From: Gleimia hominis
GTDB taxonomy: Bacteria > Actinomycetota > Actinomycetes > Actinomycetales > Actinomycetaceae
Reading direction: 5' to 3'
DNA: 64,000 nt
Assembly (NCBI RefSeq): GCF_032085515.1
Contig: NZ_JASXSX010000001.1
Coordinates: 1,488,001 to 1,552,000, forward strand
In this document: one piece after another, positions 42,409 through 52,258 of the stretch
Layout: the number at the start of each line of letters is the position of its first letter
Numbering within the stretch: position 1 is the stretch's first letter
The notes under the pieces: generated by a model
The model's database searches: none
The model's input: only the letters and a program-made list of their open reading frames with translations
What the model was told of the DNA's origin: nothing
Position numbers and translations under genes: made by a program

Positions 42409-43794
42409 ATGGCGTCCGGATCTGCCCTCAGCTGGCTTGCAGCGCCGAAACCCGCCCCGCGGAAACCAGAAGAAGAAGTTAACCGGCTCTACCCCCGGTT
42501 ACGATTCCAAGTATTCATGGGAATCTTCTTCGGGTACGCGGGTTTCTACTTGATTCGCAACAACATTTCAGCGATCGCACCGCTGCTCATGAACGATACT
42601 GGGATCGACAAAATCGGTATCGGAATAATCGCAAACGCCGTGCTCTTCGCCTACGGGTTGTCAAAATTCTTCTCCGCAATGGTTTCGGACCGCGCGAACG
42701 CCCGCTACTTCCTCCCCATTGGCCTCGCACTTTCTGCGGTAATGAACCTGCTGGTTGCGTTCGTACCGTGGATCACCGCGACCGTTGGCTTGTTCGCCAC
42801 CGCCATGTTCCTCAACGGCTGGTTCCAAGGCATGGGGTGGCCCCCGTGCGGCCGCGTGCTCGTCCACTGGTTCTCCACAAACGAACGCGGGTGGAAAACC
42901 TCCATTTGGAACACGGCGCACAACGTGGGTGCGGGCGCACTTCCGTTCATCATTGGTGTCGGCCTGTCCTGGACTTCCAACAACTGGCGCGCCGCATTCT
43001 GGCTCCCCGCCGTGGTCGCGCTCGTAGTGGCCCTATTCGCATTCCTCGTTATCCGCGACACCCCTGAATCAGTGGGTCTTCCCACCATTGAGGAATACCG
43101 CAACGACCCAGCAAAAGTGGAGATCAAAGACCCGCAGAAACTGTCGGCAAAAGAAATGATCTTCAAGCACGTGCTCACCAACCCCACGATCGTTATGCTC
43201 GCGGTTGCAAACGTGTTCGTCTATGCACTACGCTATGGGGTTCTCAACTGGATTTCCGTATACCTGGCGGAGCAGCACCACGCCGAAATCGGTTCCGGGC
43301 TCGCTGGTTTCGCCGCGTTCGAACTAGCCGGCATTCTCGGCACCCTCGTGTGCGGGTGGATGTCCGACAAAGTCTTCAAAGGCTACCGCAGTGGCGCGGG
43401 CATATTCTTCACGGTCGCAACCGCGTTGGCGATTCTCGCGTACTGGCTTTCCCCCGTTGGCACTCCAATGTGGATTCTCATTACGTTCGTGGGTCTGATT
43501 GGCGGCCTCATTTACGGCCCAGTCATGCTCATTGGGCTGCAGGCAATCGACTTGTCCCCACGCAACGTTGCGGGCACCGCCGCGGGCTTCACCGGCCTGT
43601 TCGGCTACCTGTTGGGCGCCACTTTGGCCTCCACCGGCGTGGGGATTATCGTTCACAACTTCGGGTGGAACGTGACGTTCATTATTTTCATCGCGTTCTC
43701 GATTTTGACCGTCCTATTGTTCGCTATCGTGGGTCGTTCTGAAAAGAAACTCATGGCCCGGCAACAAGCGGTTAAAGCCGCCCAGGAGCGCTAG
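42409..43794 (+). CDS. Organophosphate:phosphate antiporter (GlpT/UhpT family MFS)
   Basis: Major facilitator superfamily transporter with 461 residues and 12 predicted helices. The family signature is clear: FGYAGFYLIRNN in helix 1, then LNGWFQGMGWPPCGR and VHWFSTNERG between helices 4 and 5, and SPRNVAGTAAGF near helix 10. These proteins exchange glycerol-3-phosphate, hexose phosphates or related esters for phosphate, and the substrate is not decided by the sequence. AAAGGAG lies six bases before the ATG. It is monocistronic, with a terminator after it and a palindrome before it. Confidence 0.9.
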   Translation: MASGSALSWLAAPKPAPRKPEEEVNRLYPRLRFQVFMGIFFGYAGFYLIRNNISAIAPLLMNDTGIDKIGIGIIANAVLFAYGLSKFFSAMVSDRANARYFLPIGLALSAVMNLLVAFVPWITATVGLFATAMFLNGWFQGMGWPPCGRVLVHWFSTNERGWKTSIWNTAHNVGAGALPFIIGVGLSWTSNNWRAAFWLPAVVALVVALFAFLVIRDTPESVGLPTIEEYRNDPAKVEIKDPQKLSAKEMIFKHVLTNPTIVMLAVANVFVYALRYGVLNWISVYLAEQHHAEIGSGLAGFAAFELAGILGTLVCGWMSDKVFKGYRSGAGIFFTVATALAILAYWLSPVGTPMWILITFVGLIGGLIYGPVMLIGLQAIDLSPRNVAGTAAGFTGLFGYLLGATLASTGVGIIVHNFGWNVTFIIFIAFSILTVLLFAIVGRSEKKLMARQQAVKAAQER

Positions 43795-43805
43795 AGCTTA
43801 TTTTC

Positions 43806-43849
43806 ACTTGAGGCCTGCCTTCACCCACCGGGTGCGGCGGGCCTCAAGT
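43806..43849 (+). terminator. Terminator hairpin after the GlpT-type gene
   Basis: ACTTGAGGCC pairs perfectly with GGCCTCAAGT around a 24-base interior that can also pair in part. It lies 12 bases after the stop. The T-tract is weak. Confidence 0.7.
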
Positions 43850-43887
43850 AATTCACGCTCCCTAAATCAAACCCTAAACTGTATAGT

Positions 43888-44919
43888 ATGCGCACTTATT
43901 CCATCACTGTGCTTGCGGGCCCCAAACCGTTTCACTGGAAACGGTTGCTCGGGCTGCTGTGCGCGATCAGCCTAATGTTGGTCACGTGCTCACTGGCGGC
44001 GTGCAGTCTCCCTTCTTTGAATGTGCTTTGTTCTAATGAGGAGGGAGTGTGCGAAGCGTGGGTGCGCGCATTCGAACGGGAAACTGGGGTGCAAACCCGG
44101 TTTGTGCGTCTACCGACAGCGCAAGCGCTTGCACGAGTGCGCGTGGGAGGTGCGCGCGAGTTCGACATTTGGGTTGGAGGCCCGGCAGAGAACTACGAAG
44201 TGGCGGCCCACGAAAATCTCCTCGCCCGCGTGGACAGCACCGAACGTATCCCCGCGCGATTCAAAACCCCGCACTGGGTCGGAATCTACGCGTCTATGCT
44301 CACCGTGTGTTACAACCCGCAGGTGCTAGCGCGCAACCACCTGCCCACCCCCAAATCGTGGGTGGATTTGGAGGACCCGAAGTTCGCCGGATGGATCTCG
44401 GCCCCTTCCCCACTGGCGTCCGGCACGGGGTATCGCGCGCTGCTGGCTATCAGTGCTTCGTTTGAGGGCCGGGCAAAGCCGCACCTGAACCGCATTTACG
44501 ACAACGTCGGGCGGTGGACGAACTCCGGTACCTCCCCCGCATCCGTAGCCGCACTGGGAGAAGCTGCGGTTGCCATTTCGTTTTCCCCGTACTGCCGGGA
44601 GGCAAGCACGTCGAAGCGGCCACTTCTTCAACGCGTTCCCATCGAAGGAACCACGTTCGAGGTTGGGGGCGGGGCCGTTCTGGAGGGAGCGCGTAATGAC
44701 CCGCATGCCCGCGCGTTTTTGCGCTGGCTCACGTCCGAGCAAGGGCAGCGCATCGTCATTTCTGCTGGGCAAACACCGGTGCGAGAAGGTTACCCAGCTT
44801 CTTTAAGCACAGTTTTACAAACTGCGCACTACCGGGTTTACGATATTTCCCCAAACCGGGCTAGCCGCGAGCGCGACGGGTGGCTCAGCTGGTTCGAGTT
44901 GGAACGATTGGGTGGGTGA
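43888..44919 (+). CDS. ABC transporter substrate-binding lipoprotein (iron type)
   Basis: Extracytoplasmic solute-binding protein of the Fe3+/thiamine/spermidine-like class, 343 residues. The lipobox is SLAAC with the cysteine near residue 39. Mature motifs such as FDIWVGGPAENY, KSWVDLEDPKFAGWI and GGGAVLEGARN match FbpA-like proteins. The TATAGT at 43882-43887 abuts the ATG at 43888. If that is the -10 element, translation may start later, for example at GTG 43909. It is followed by its permease and ATPase genes. Confidence 0.88.
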   Translation: MRTYSITVLAGPKPFHWKRLLGLLCAISLMLVTCSLAACSLPSLNVLCSNEEGVCEAWVRAFERETGVQTRFVRLPTAQALARVRVGGAREFDIWVGGPAENYEVAAHENLLARVDSTERIPARFKTPHWVGIYASMLTVCYNPQVLARNHLPTPKSWVDLEDPKFAGWISAPSPLASGTGYRALLAISASFEGRAKPHLNRIYDNVGRWTNSGTSPASVAALGEAAVAISFSPYCREASTSKRPLLQRVPIEGTTFEVGGGAVLEGARNDPHARAFLRWLTSEQGQRIVISAGQTPVREGYPASLSTVLQTAHYRVYDISPNRASRERDGWLSWFELERLGG

Positions 44920-44925
44920 TCCGAG

Positions 44926-46527
44926 GTGGTGTCATTCGTTAGTAGTTGTGTCCGAGTGGGCCGGGCAACGGTGCGTGTGGGCGCGGTGGGGGTTGTGGCT
45001 GCCACGCTGGTTTTTGTTTACGTGGTTCCGTTTGGCGCTTTGCTGTTCACTGCTTTAGCGCCGGGGCGGGAGGGCCTGCGGTTTCCTACCGGGTTGGTGT
45101 TTAGGTCCGCGGTCACTTCGCTTGGGGTTTGTTTTGCGATTGCAGTTTGTGCGGCAGTGTTGGGTGCGGGCGCTGCCCTGGGGAGCCGGTGGGTTTCGAA
45201 CCGAATGCGTACTTGCTTGGACGCGCTGATCCTTTTGCCGGTTTTGTTTCCGCCGTTTATTCACGCCGCGTTGATCCGCGCGGCTATTGGACCTGCGGGC
45301 GCGTGGGTGCGCACGTCACCCAGTAACGCGTTGCTGCGGGGCCTGCCTTTATTTATTGTTGCCTCCCTGTTTGCGTACGTGCCGCTGGCTTACTTTTTTG
45401 CTCGGTTGGCTTTGGGGTCGGTGGATGAGCGGGTGGTGGATGCTGCCCGTATGCTTGGGGTTCGCGGGTTCCGCTTGGCGCGGCTCGCCTATGGGCGGCA
45501 ACTGTTTTTGGGTTGCCTCCCTGCTATGTTGCTCACGCTCGTGTTCACGATTTCGGATCCGCTCACCCCTTCGGTTGTGGGGGCAGATGTGAACCACGTG
45601 GGGATGCTACTGTGGTTGCAAATTTCGGGGTTTGGTTCGCAGCGCACTGCGGCCCTGCTCGCGTTAGTGCTCGGGTTTGCGTGTCTGCTGGTGCTTTTGG
45701 TGGCTGCGGGGCTGGTGCGTCATTTGGAACCGGAGTTCACCCGGTGGTTGCGCCGGTTACGGTGGTCTTTGAATGCGGTGCCGTCTAGACCGGTGGGTAC
45801 TCCCAAAGGTGTTCGGGCGGTGCCGACCGTCGGCGTTGCTCTGGTGGGTTTGGTCGAAATAAGTTTGATACTCGCTTTGGCCCAGCACGGCGGCGGCCAC
45901 CGGGTGAGTGAGATCATCACTACTGTGCTACTGGCGTTAGTAGCTTTGCTGGTGGCCGCACTGGTAGCGTGGATTGGGCTGCTGGCACAGCAGCGGTTTA
46001 GAACCGTTGTGGATGTCCTGTTCGCTAGTTTGCTCATGGTTCCGGGCGCTACGATCGGCACCTCGCTCGCGTTTGCTTACGGCCCGCGTTCCCCACTGGC
46101 TTTTCCCACCTCCCAGGTGGGCGCAACCTTGGTTATCTTGGCGGCATTTGCGTCCCTATCCATCCCAGTCGTGTACGCCCTCGTGAGGCTCACAGTAGCG
46201 ACCATTGACCCGCGGGTAATAACGACTGCGCGGGTGCTGGGGGCTTCAAAGTGGCGGGCAATCGCCGCGTGCGTGCTCCCGCGCATTCGGTTCTTTACTG
46301 TGGGTGGTACTGCAATCGTCGTTGCCCTGTCCACGGTGATGGTTGCGCCGCTCATCTGGGTTACCTCCCCGCAAGTACCCGTGTTAATTCCGCGTTTGTA
46401 CGCAATGGTGGATCACTCGGCTTACGCGCAAGCGGGGACTTCGCTGGCGACCGTACTGCTCGCGGTGGGAACCGTGGTGATGCTCACGTGGGGAGTTACC
46501 AGAATAGGAGCTGCAAAGAAACAATGA
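44926..46527 (+). CDS. ABC transporter permease, two-domain FbpB type
   Basis: Membrane subunit with 533 residues and about 12 helices, a fusion of two permease halves, each with its own coupling loop (DAARMLGVRGFRLARLAYG and TARVLGASKWRAIAACVLPR). Such double permeases are typical of iron-type importers. GTG 44926 follows the binding-protein gene by six bases. The end overlaps the ATPase gene in an ATGA arrangement. Confidence 0.9.
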   Translation: MVSFVSSCVRVGRATVRVGAVGVVAATLVFVYVVPFGALLFTALAPGREGLRFPTGLVFRSAVTSLGVCFAIAVCAAVLGAGAALGSRWVSNRMRTCLDALILLPVLFPPFIHAALIRAAIGPAGAWVRTSPSNALLRGLPLFIVASLFAYVPLAYFFARLALGSVDERVVDAARMLGVRGFRLARLAYGRQLFLGCLPAMLLTLVFTISDPLTPSVVGADVNHVGMLLWLQISGFGSQRTAALLALVLGFACLLVLLVAAGLVRHLEPEFTRWLRRLRWSLNAVPSRPVGTPKGVRAVPTVGVALVGLVEISLILALAQHGGGHRVSEIITTVLLALVALLVAALVAWIGLLAQQRFRTVVDVLFASLLMVPGATIGTSLAFAYGPRSPLAFPTSQVGATLVILAAFASLSIPVVYALVRLTVATIDPRVITTARVLGASKWRAIAACVLPRIRFFTVGGTAIVVALSTVMVAPLIWVTSPQVPVLIPRLYAMVDHSAYAQAGTSLATVLLAVGTVVMLTWGVTRIGAAKKQ

Positions 46528-47627
46528 GCCTGTTGTACCTGGAGAACGTTCGAGTAAACCGCCGTGGCCGCAGCTTGCTGCACCTGTCTTTGCGCGTGGA
46601 CCCCGGTGAGTTCGTCGCCGTGCTCGGCCCTGCGGGCGCTGGGAAAAGCACGCTACTGCGCACTATCTGCGGGTTGGAACGCGTGTCTAACGGCCGCATC
46701 GTAATCGGAGACCGCGACGTCACTAAACGCGCTCCGGAACAGCGCCAAACCTCCCTGGTGATGGATGATGCGGGGCTGTTTCCGCACATGACAGTCGAGC
46801 AGAATGTCGCGTTCGCCGTGTCCACCGAACGCGCCGATTCCACGCCCCGCGAGCAAGTGGCGGTGGCGCTCACCAGCATGGAAATCGACCATTTGGCGCA
46901 CCGGTATCCGCGGCACCTATCCACGGGGGAACGGCAAAAAGTAGCGCTCGCCCGGGCCCTCGTGCGCAGGCCCCTGGTGATGGCGTTCGACGAGCCCCTC
47001 GCCCACGTGGACACCATGGCCGCCCGCTCTCTGCGCTACCAAATCGCCCGCGTCCATACCCGCATGAATTGCGCCACCCTGTACGTCACCCACGATATTC
47101 GGGAGGCCATGAGCTTAGCCACACGCATCATTTACCTCGAAGCTGGCGAACTCTTGCAAGATGATTACCCGGAGGACATTCACGATTACCCCGCAACCGC
47201 GAATATTGCTCGCCATATGGGAGCACGCACGTTCCTCAAGATGCAAGCCACTATCAAAACGGACTCGTGGGGACAATGCAGTGCGCGTGGAACGCTTCTG
47301 GGGCAAAGCATCACGATCCCCACGGCCGCGGCTCCAACCGGTACGCATCCCGTGCTGGTGTGCGGATACGAGAACGCAGTAAGGATCCACCGCACGAACG
47401 CGAGCGCACGCCACGGTCTGCACGGGAACGTGGGGCAAGTGCTGAAAAATACTTATCGAGGCAACCACTTCCTCACGAGCATAGAAACCGAAGCGGGCGT
47501 CGTCTACGCTGCGACCGGTCGGGACGAGGGGGTGCTGCCCGGTGACCTGGTGGAAGTGGAACTGCAGGAAGCTCACCTGTGGGGCCTACCCGAAACGCAA
47601 GCTGATAATCAGGTAAAACCCAAATAA
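46524..47627 (+). CDS. ABC transporter ATPase (iron type)
   Basis: Nucleotide-binding subunit of the importer, 367 residues. It has Walker A GPAGAGKST, the signature LSTGERQKVALARAL (LSTGE in place of LSGGQ), Walker B VMAFDEP and the switch VTHD. A C-terminal TOBE-like extension runs from about residue 240. The ATG at 46524 with AGGAG upstream is used. The frame continues further upstream, but that part overlaps the permease gene and is not family-like. Confidence 0.92.
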   Translation: MSLLYLENVRVNRRGRSLLHLSLRVDPGEFVAVLGPAGAGKSTLLRTICGLERVSNGRIVIGDRDVTKRAPEQRQTSLVMDDAGLFPHMTVEQNVAFAVSTERADSTPREQVAVALTSMEIDHLAHRYPRHLSTGERQKVALARALVRRPLVMAFDEPLAHVDTMAARSLRYQIARVHTRMNCATLYVTHDIREAMSLATRIIYLEAGELLQDDYPEDIHDYPATANIARHMGARTFLKMQATIKTDSWGQCSARGTLLGQSITIPTAAAPTGTHPVLVCGYENAVRIHRTNASARHGLHGNVGQVLKNTYRGNHFLTSIETEAGVVYAATGRDEGVLPGDLVEVELQEAHLWGLPETQADNQVKPK

Positions 47628-47645
47628 ATCTGGCAGTGTAGAAAT

Positions 47646-49766
47646 ATGCAGATATGGCCTGGAGAACCTTACCCACTCGGAGCTACCTTCGACGGATCCG
47701 GTACGAACTTCGCTTTATTCTCGTCTGTTGCAGAAAAAGTTGAACTGTGCCTGCTGGATGAAAACCGCGTTGAGCAACGCATTGCCCTCACCGAAGTAGA
47801 TGCCGACGTGTGGCACACCTACATCCCGGGAATCCAACCCGGCCAACGCTACGGGTACCGCGTGTACGGGCCGTACGACCCGCAAAATGGGCACCGCTGT
47901 GACCCGTCGAAACTGTTACTCGACCCGTACGCAAAAGCGATCGACGGCGAAGTTAAACCCGCCGAGTCCCTGTATTCGTACCACTTCGACAACCCGGATG
48001 AACGAAACGACGCAGATTCCGCGCCCGACACGATGCTGTCCGTGGTTATCAACCCGTTTTTCGACTGGGGGCGCGACCGCGCGCCCGCCCACGAATACCA
48101 CAACACCGTTATTTACGAAACGCACGTGAAAGGCATGACGATTAACCATCCGGATGTGCCTGAGGAACTGCGTGGCACCTATGCTGGGATGGCCCACCCC
48201 GCGGTGGTTGAACACTTGAAGAAACTGGGGATCACCGCGGTGGAGTTGATGCCGTGCCACCAGTTTGTGAATGACTCGCACCTGCAAGAAAAAGGGTTGG
48301 CGAACTACTGGGGGTACAACACGATTGGGTTCTTTGCACCCCACAACGCGTACGCGGCGTACGGCAACGACGGGCAGCAAGTGCAGGAGTTCAAACAAAT
48401 GGTTAAGACCCTGCACGACGCGGACATAGAGGTGATCTTGGACGTGGTGTACAACCACACCGCGGAAGGTAACCACATGGGCCCTACCCTGTCGATGCGC
48501 GGCATTGATAACAGCGCGTACTACCGGCTTGTGGACGACGACAAGGCGCACTATTTTGACACGACTGGCACTGGGAATTCCTTGCTGATGAGCTCACCGG
48601 CGGTTTTGCAGTTAATTATGGATTCGCTGCGCTACTGGGTGAGTCAAATGCACGTGGATGGGTTCCGTTTCGACTTGGCGTCCACTTTGGCCCGGCAGTT
48701 CCATGAGGTCGATCGCCTGTCCGCGTTTTTCGAGTTGATCCATCAGGATCCGATTATTTCCCAGGTGAAGCTCATTGCGGAACCGTGGGATATTGGTGAG
48801 GGTGGCTACCAGGTGGGGGGCTTTCCGCCGCTGTGGACCGAGTGGAACGGGGAGTACCGCGATACGGTCCGCGATTTTTGGCGCGGCGAGTTCTCTTCCC
48901 TGCCTAGGTTCGCTTCCCGCATCGCGGGGTCTGCGGACCTTTACGCCCACTCTGGACGCACCCCGATAGCGTCGATTAACTTCGTCACCGCTCACGACGG
49001 GTTCACGATGCGGGACCTGGTTTCTTACAACGAGAAGCACAATGAAGCCAACGGGGAAGATAACCGCGATGGGAACGACAATAACCGGTCTTGGAACTGC
49101 GGGGCAGAAGGGCCAACGGATGACGAGCAGATTCGGGCACTGCGGTTGCGTCAGCACCGAAACTTCCTAACTACCCTCATGGTGTCCCAAGGGGTGCCAA
49201 TGATTTCGCATGGAGACGAAATGGGCCGCACCCAACAGGGCAATAACAACACGTATTGTCAGGATAATGAGCTGGCTTGGGTAGATTGGAATTTGTCTGA
49301 GGAACAGGAACAACTCCTGGAGTTCGCAGACCGCGTGGTGCAGTTGCGCGCCCACCACCCTGTTTTTAGAAGACGCCGTTTCTTCGCTGGTGCTCCCCGT
49401 CGCGGTGGGGAATCTGACCTGGGGGAAATCGAATGGTTCACCCCGGGGGCGCAGCACATGACGGATGAGGAATGGGAGCAAGCGTGGGCGCGTTCAACCA
49501 TGATTTTCCTCAACGGTTTAGGCATCCACGAGCCAGACGAGCAGGGGCGGAGCATTGTGGACGACGATTTCCTCCTGCTCATTAACGCCGCCCCTGAAGA
49601 GATTGAGTTCAAGCTCCCAGACCAGACGTATGGGCACGAGTGGCACACGTGTATAAACACCGCAAACGACGCTGACGAGGCGACCTACGGGGCTGATGGG
49701 TCGGTGCATGTGACCGCCCGGTCGATGATTGTGCTGCGCAGCTGCCGCGAAGGAGACAAGAAGTGA
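47646..49766 (+). CDS. glgX: Glycogen debranching enzyme GlgX
   Basis: GH13 enzyme that hydrolyses alpha-1,6 branches in glycogen or limit dextrin to release malto-oligosaccharides. The 706 residues contain an N-terminal CBM48 (about 8-100) and the catalytic barrel, with nucleophile D343 (FRFDLA), acid E379 (IAEPWD) and D451 (TAHDGFT). The C-terminal domain closes the protein. It is the first gene of glgX-treY-treZ and supplies substrate for TreY. Confidence 0.96.
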   Translation: MQIWPGEPYPLGATFDGSGTNFALFSSVAEKVELCLLDENRVEQRIALTEVDADVWHTYIPGIQPGQRYGYRVYGPYDPQNGHRCDPSKLLLDPYAKAIDGEVKPAESLYSYHFDNPDERNDADSAPDTMLSVVINPFFDWGRDRAPAHEYHNTVIYETHVKGMTINHPDVPEELRGTYAGMAHPAVVEHLKKLGITAVELMPCHQFVNDSHLQEKGLANYWGYNTIGFFAPHNAYAAYGNDGQQVQEFKQMVKTLHDADIEVILDVVYNHTAEGNHMGPTLSMRGIDNSAYYRLVDDDKAHYFDTTGTGNSLLMSSPAVLQLIMDSLRYWVSQMHVDGFRFDLASTLARQFHEVDRLSAFFELIHQDPIISQVKLIAEPWDIGEGGYQVGGFPPLWTEWNGEYRDTVRDFWRGEFSSLPRFASRIAGSADLYAHSGRTPIASINFVTAHDGFTMRDLVSYNEKHNEANGEDNRDGNDNNRSWNCGAEGPTDDEQIRALRLRQHRNFLTTLMVSQGVPMISHGDEMGRTQQGNNNTYCQDNELAWVDWNLSEEQEQLLEFADRVVQLRAHHPVFRRRRFFAGAPRRGGESDLGEIEWFTPGAQHMTDEEWEQAWARSTMIFLNGLGIHEPDEQGRSIVDDDFLLLINAAPEEIEFKLPDQTYGHEWHTCINTANDADEATYGADGSVHVTARSMIVLRSCREGDKK

Positions 49767-52258
49767 GTACTAAACACCCGCATTTACCCCGCGCTGAGCG
49801 GCGCACCCCGGTGACGACCTACCGGCTGCAGTTGACGCCCGAGTTCGATTTCGCCGCCGCCACTAAGACCTTAGATTATCTGGCGGACCTGGGGATAACG
49901 GACGTGTACGTCTCCCCCATTTTGCAAGCCGCCCCAGGTTCCACTCACGGCTACGACGTGGTGGACCACACGCACGTTTCTACTCCGTTGGGTGGGCGGG
50001 AAGGGTTCGAGGCGTTCGCGAACCGCGTGCACGAACTCGGCATGTACCTGGTGGTCGACGTGGTGCCCAACCACATGGCAGTGCCCACCCCGGTTTGGCA
50101 TAACAAACCCATGTGGTCGGTGCTTAAACACGGGCCTGATTCCGCGTTCAAACACTGGTTTGACGTAGAGTTAGACTCCCCCATCCTCATGCCGATCTTA
50201 GGTAAGCGCATCGGCCAGGTGCTGTCGGATCAAGAACTGGAACTCACCCAAATGGTGATTCCCAGTGAGCCGCAGTACGGCCCCCAGTGGGTACTCAAGT
50301 ACTACGACCACGTGTTCCCCGTTGCGAAAGGCACGGAGTCGCTGCCCCTCGCCGTCCTTGTGGAACGCCAGCACTACCGGTTGGCGCACTGGAAAGTCAG
50401 TTCCGAAGAGCTGAATTACCGGCGTTTCTTTGACGTGGGTACCCTCGCGGGGCTGCGCGTGGAACGCGAAGAAGTGTTCAACGCCACGCACGCACTGCTG
50501 ATCGACCTGTTCAACCGCGGGTTCATAGACGCGTTCCGCGTGGACCACCCGGATGGGCTCGCGGACCCTCGGGAATATTTCAACCGCCTGTGGGACGCGA
50601 CCGGGGGCGCGTGGGTCGTTGCGGAAAAAATCTTGGAGGGCGACGAGACGCTACCGGCTGATTGGGCGGTAGCCGGCACCACCGGTTACGACACGGCGTG
50701 GCGGATTCACGCTTTGAACGTGGAACCGCGTGGCCTCATGCCGATGGGGGCGGTGATGAGTGAGATCGCCGGTGATTCCCCATCCGATTTGAAAGCCATG
50801 ACGGCGGCCGCGAAATCCCAGATCGTCGACACGTCACTGTCGGCAGAAATCCGCCGCCTCGGCTCGGTCATTTGGGGGATCTGTCAAGAAGACGTGCGGT
50901 TGCGTGACCACACGTTCCGCGGGCTCGTGGACTGCCTGCGGCAACTGGTGATTGACATGGACCGCTACCGCGCGTACGTGGTGCCCGGTCAGAATCCCCC
51001 GCAGATTTCCCGTGAGGTCGTGGAGCATACCGCGGCGGTGGCGCGCAAGAAACTCGACGACGACCTCAGTGACACGATGGACGTGATTGTCGCGCTCGTG
51101 CTCGGGGACGAAGTGGGATCCGCAGGATTGATCCCCACGGATCCGCGACGCAAAGAGGTGATTATCCGGTTCCAACAAGTGTGCGGAGCCGTGCAGGCCA
51201 AGGGCGTGGAAGACACCACGTTCTACCGGTGGACACACCTGCTGAGCCTAAACGAAGTGGGGGGCGCACCAGACGTATTCGGCTTGGACCTAGACCACTT
51301 CCACGCGTTCTGCCAGCACCTGGCCTCGAACTGGCCAGCGACCATGACGTGCGGCTCCACGCACGACACGAAACGCAGCGAAGACGTACGGGCACGCATC
51401 AGTGTCCTGTCGCAAAAAGCAGACGAGTGGGTGGCGGTGCTGACCCAGCTGCGGCACGTGTCCGCACACTTCCGCCCCGCCCGCGTGGATGGGCGCGCGG
51501 AGAACCTCATGTGGCAAACCATCGTCGGCACCTGGGCGGACACCGACCGGATCACCCCGCAGAGACTGCGCCAGTACCTCATCAAAGCAATTCGAGAGCA
51601 AAAAGAGTGGACCGACTGGACAAACGCGCATGAGGAGCGGGAGCAGGAGTTCCTGGACTTTGCCACGCAAATCATTGAAAACGAGCAGACCGTGACCCTG
51701 TTGGATGAATGGCTCGAATCGACGCGCGACGTGGTGAACAACCTGATTCTAGTCAACAAGGCGGTGCAGCTAATGGCACCTGGCGTGGCGGATATTTATC
51801 AGGGCAGTGAAATCACGAGTACGTCCCTGGTGGACCCCGACAACCGGCGGCCAGTAGATTTTGAGGCCCTGCGCGCGCTCGATACGCACGCAGACACGAT
51901 AGATGCGCGCAAGTTAGCGCTGACCACGCAGCTGGTGCGGCTGCGGGCGCGTCTGCAGGAAGTATTCGCGTCAGACCGGGCGGGTTACGAGCCCCTCCCC
52001 GCATCGTCGGGTCACTGCATCGCGTTCGCCCGGTGTTTGGATGACGAGCCCGCAGTGCTGCTGCTAGCGCAGCGGCTAGAGGTTTCCCTCACGCGGCTGG
52101 GGGGCTGGCAGGACGCCACCGTGTTGCTACCACCGGGCCGGTGGGAGCCGCTCGGGGGTGGTTCTGTGCTCGAAGGTGGGCAGACGCTGATCCGCGATGT
52201 GCTCGGTGGGGAACCAGTTGCCGTACTAGTTCGAGAGGATCTTACCGATGAGCAATAA
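49763..52258 (+). CDS. treY: Malto-oligosyltrehalose synthase TreY
   Basis: GH13 transglucosylase that converts the reducing-end alpha-1,4 bond of malto-oligosaccharides to an alpha,alpha-1,1 bond. The 831-residue product shows D261 (AFRVDHPDG) as nucleophile, E288 (VVAEKIL) as acid and D535 (STHDTKRSED). The start is GTG 49763, overlapping the glgX stop. The ordinary length and intact residues indicate an active enzyme. Confidence 0.96.
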   Translation: MSTKHPHLPRAERRTPVTTYRLQLTPEFDFAAATKTLDYLADLGITDVYVSPILQAAPGSTHGYDVVDHTHVSTPLGGREGFEAFANRVHELGMYLVVDVVPNHMAVPTPVWHNKPMWSVLKHGPDSAFKHWFDVELDSPILMPILGKRIGQVLSDQELELTQMVIPSEPQYGPQWVLKYYDHVFPVAKGTESLPLAVLVERQHYRLAHWKVSSEELNYRRFFDVGTLAGLRVEREEVFNATHALLIDLFNRGFIDAFRVDHPDGLADPREYFNRLWDATGGAWVVAEKILEGDETLPADWAVAGTTGYDTAWRIHALNVEPRGLMPMGAVMSEIAGDSPSDLKAMTAAAKSQIVDTSLSAEIRRLGSVIWGICQEDVRLRDHTFRGLVDCLRQLVIDMDRYRAYVVPGQNPPQISREVVEHTAAVARKKLDDDLSDTMDVIVALVLGDEVGSAGLIPTDPRRKEVIIRFQQVCGAVQAKGVEDTTFYRWTHLLSLNEVGGAPDVFGLDLDHFHAFCQHLASNWPATMTCGSTHDTKRSEDVRARISVLSQKADEWVAVLTQLRHVSAHFRPARVDGRAENLMWQTIVGTWADTDRITPQRLRQYLIKAIREQKEWTDWTNAHEEREQEFLDFATQIIENEQTVTLLDEWLESTRDVVNNLILVNKAVQLMAPGVADIYQGSEITSTSLVDPDNRRPVDFEALRALDTHADTIDARKLALTTQLVRLRARLQEVFASDRAGYEPLPASSGHCIAFARCLDDEPAVLLLAQRLEVSLTRLGGWQDATVLLPPGRWEPLGGGSVLEGGQTLIRDVLGGEPVAVLVREDLTDEQ

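Noticed and set aside
46251..46523. N-terminal extension of the ABC ATPase
   Set aside because: This part overlaps the permease gene in another frame and has no ATPase-like sequence; the ATG at 46524 has a ribosome-binding site and the family start.
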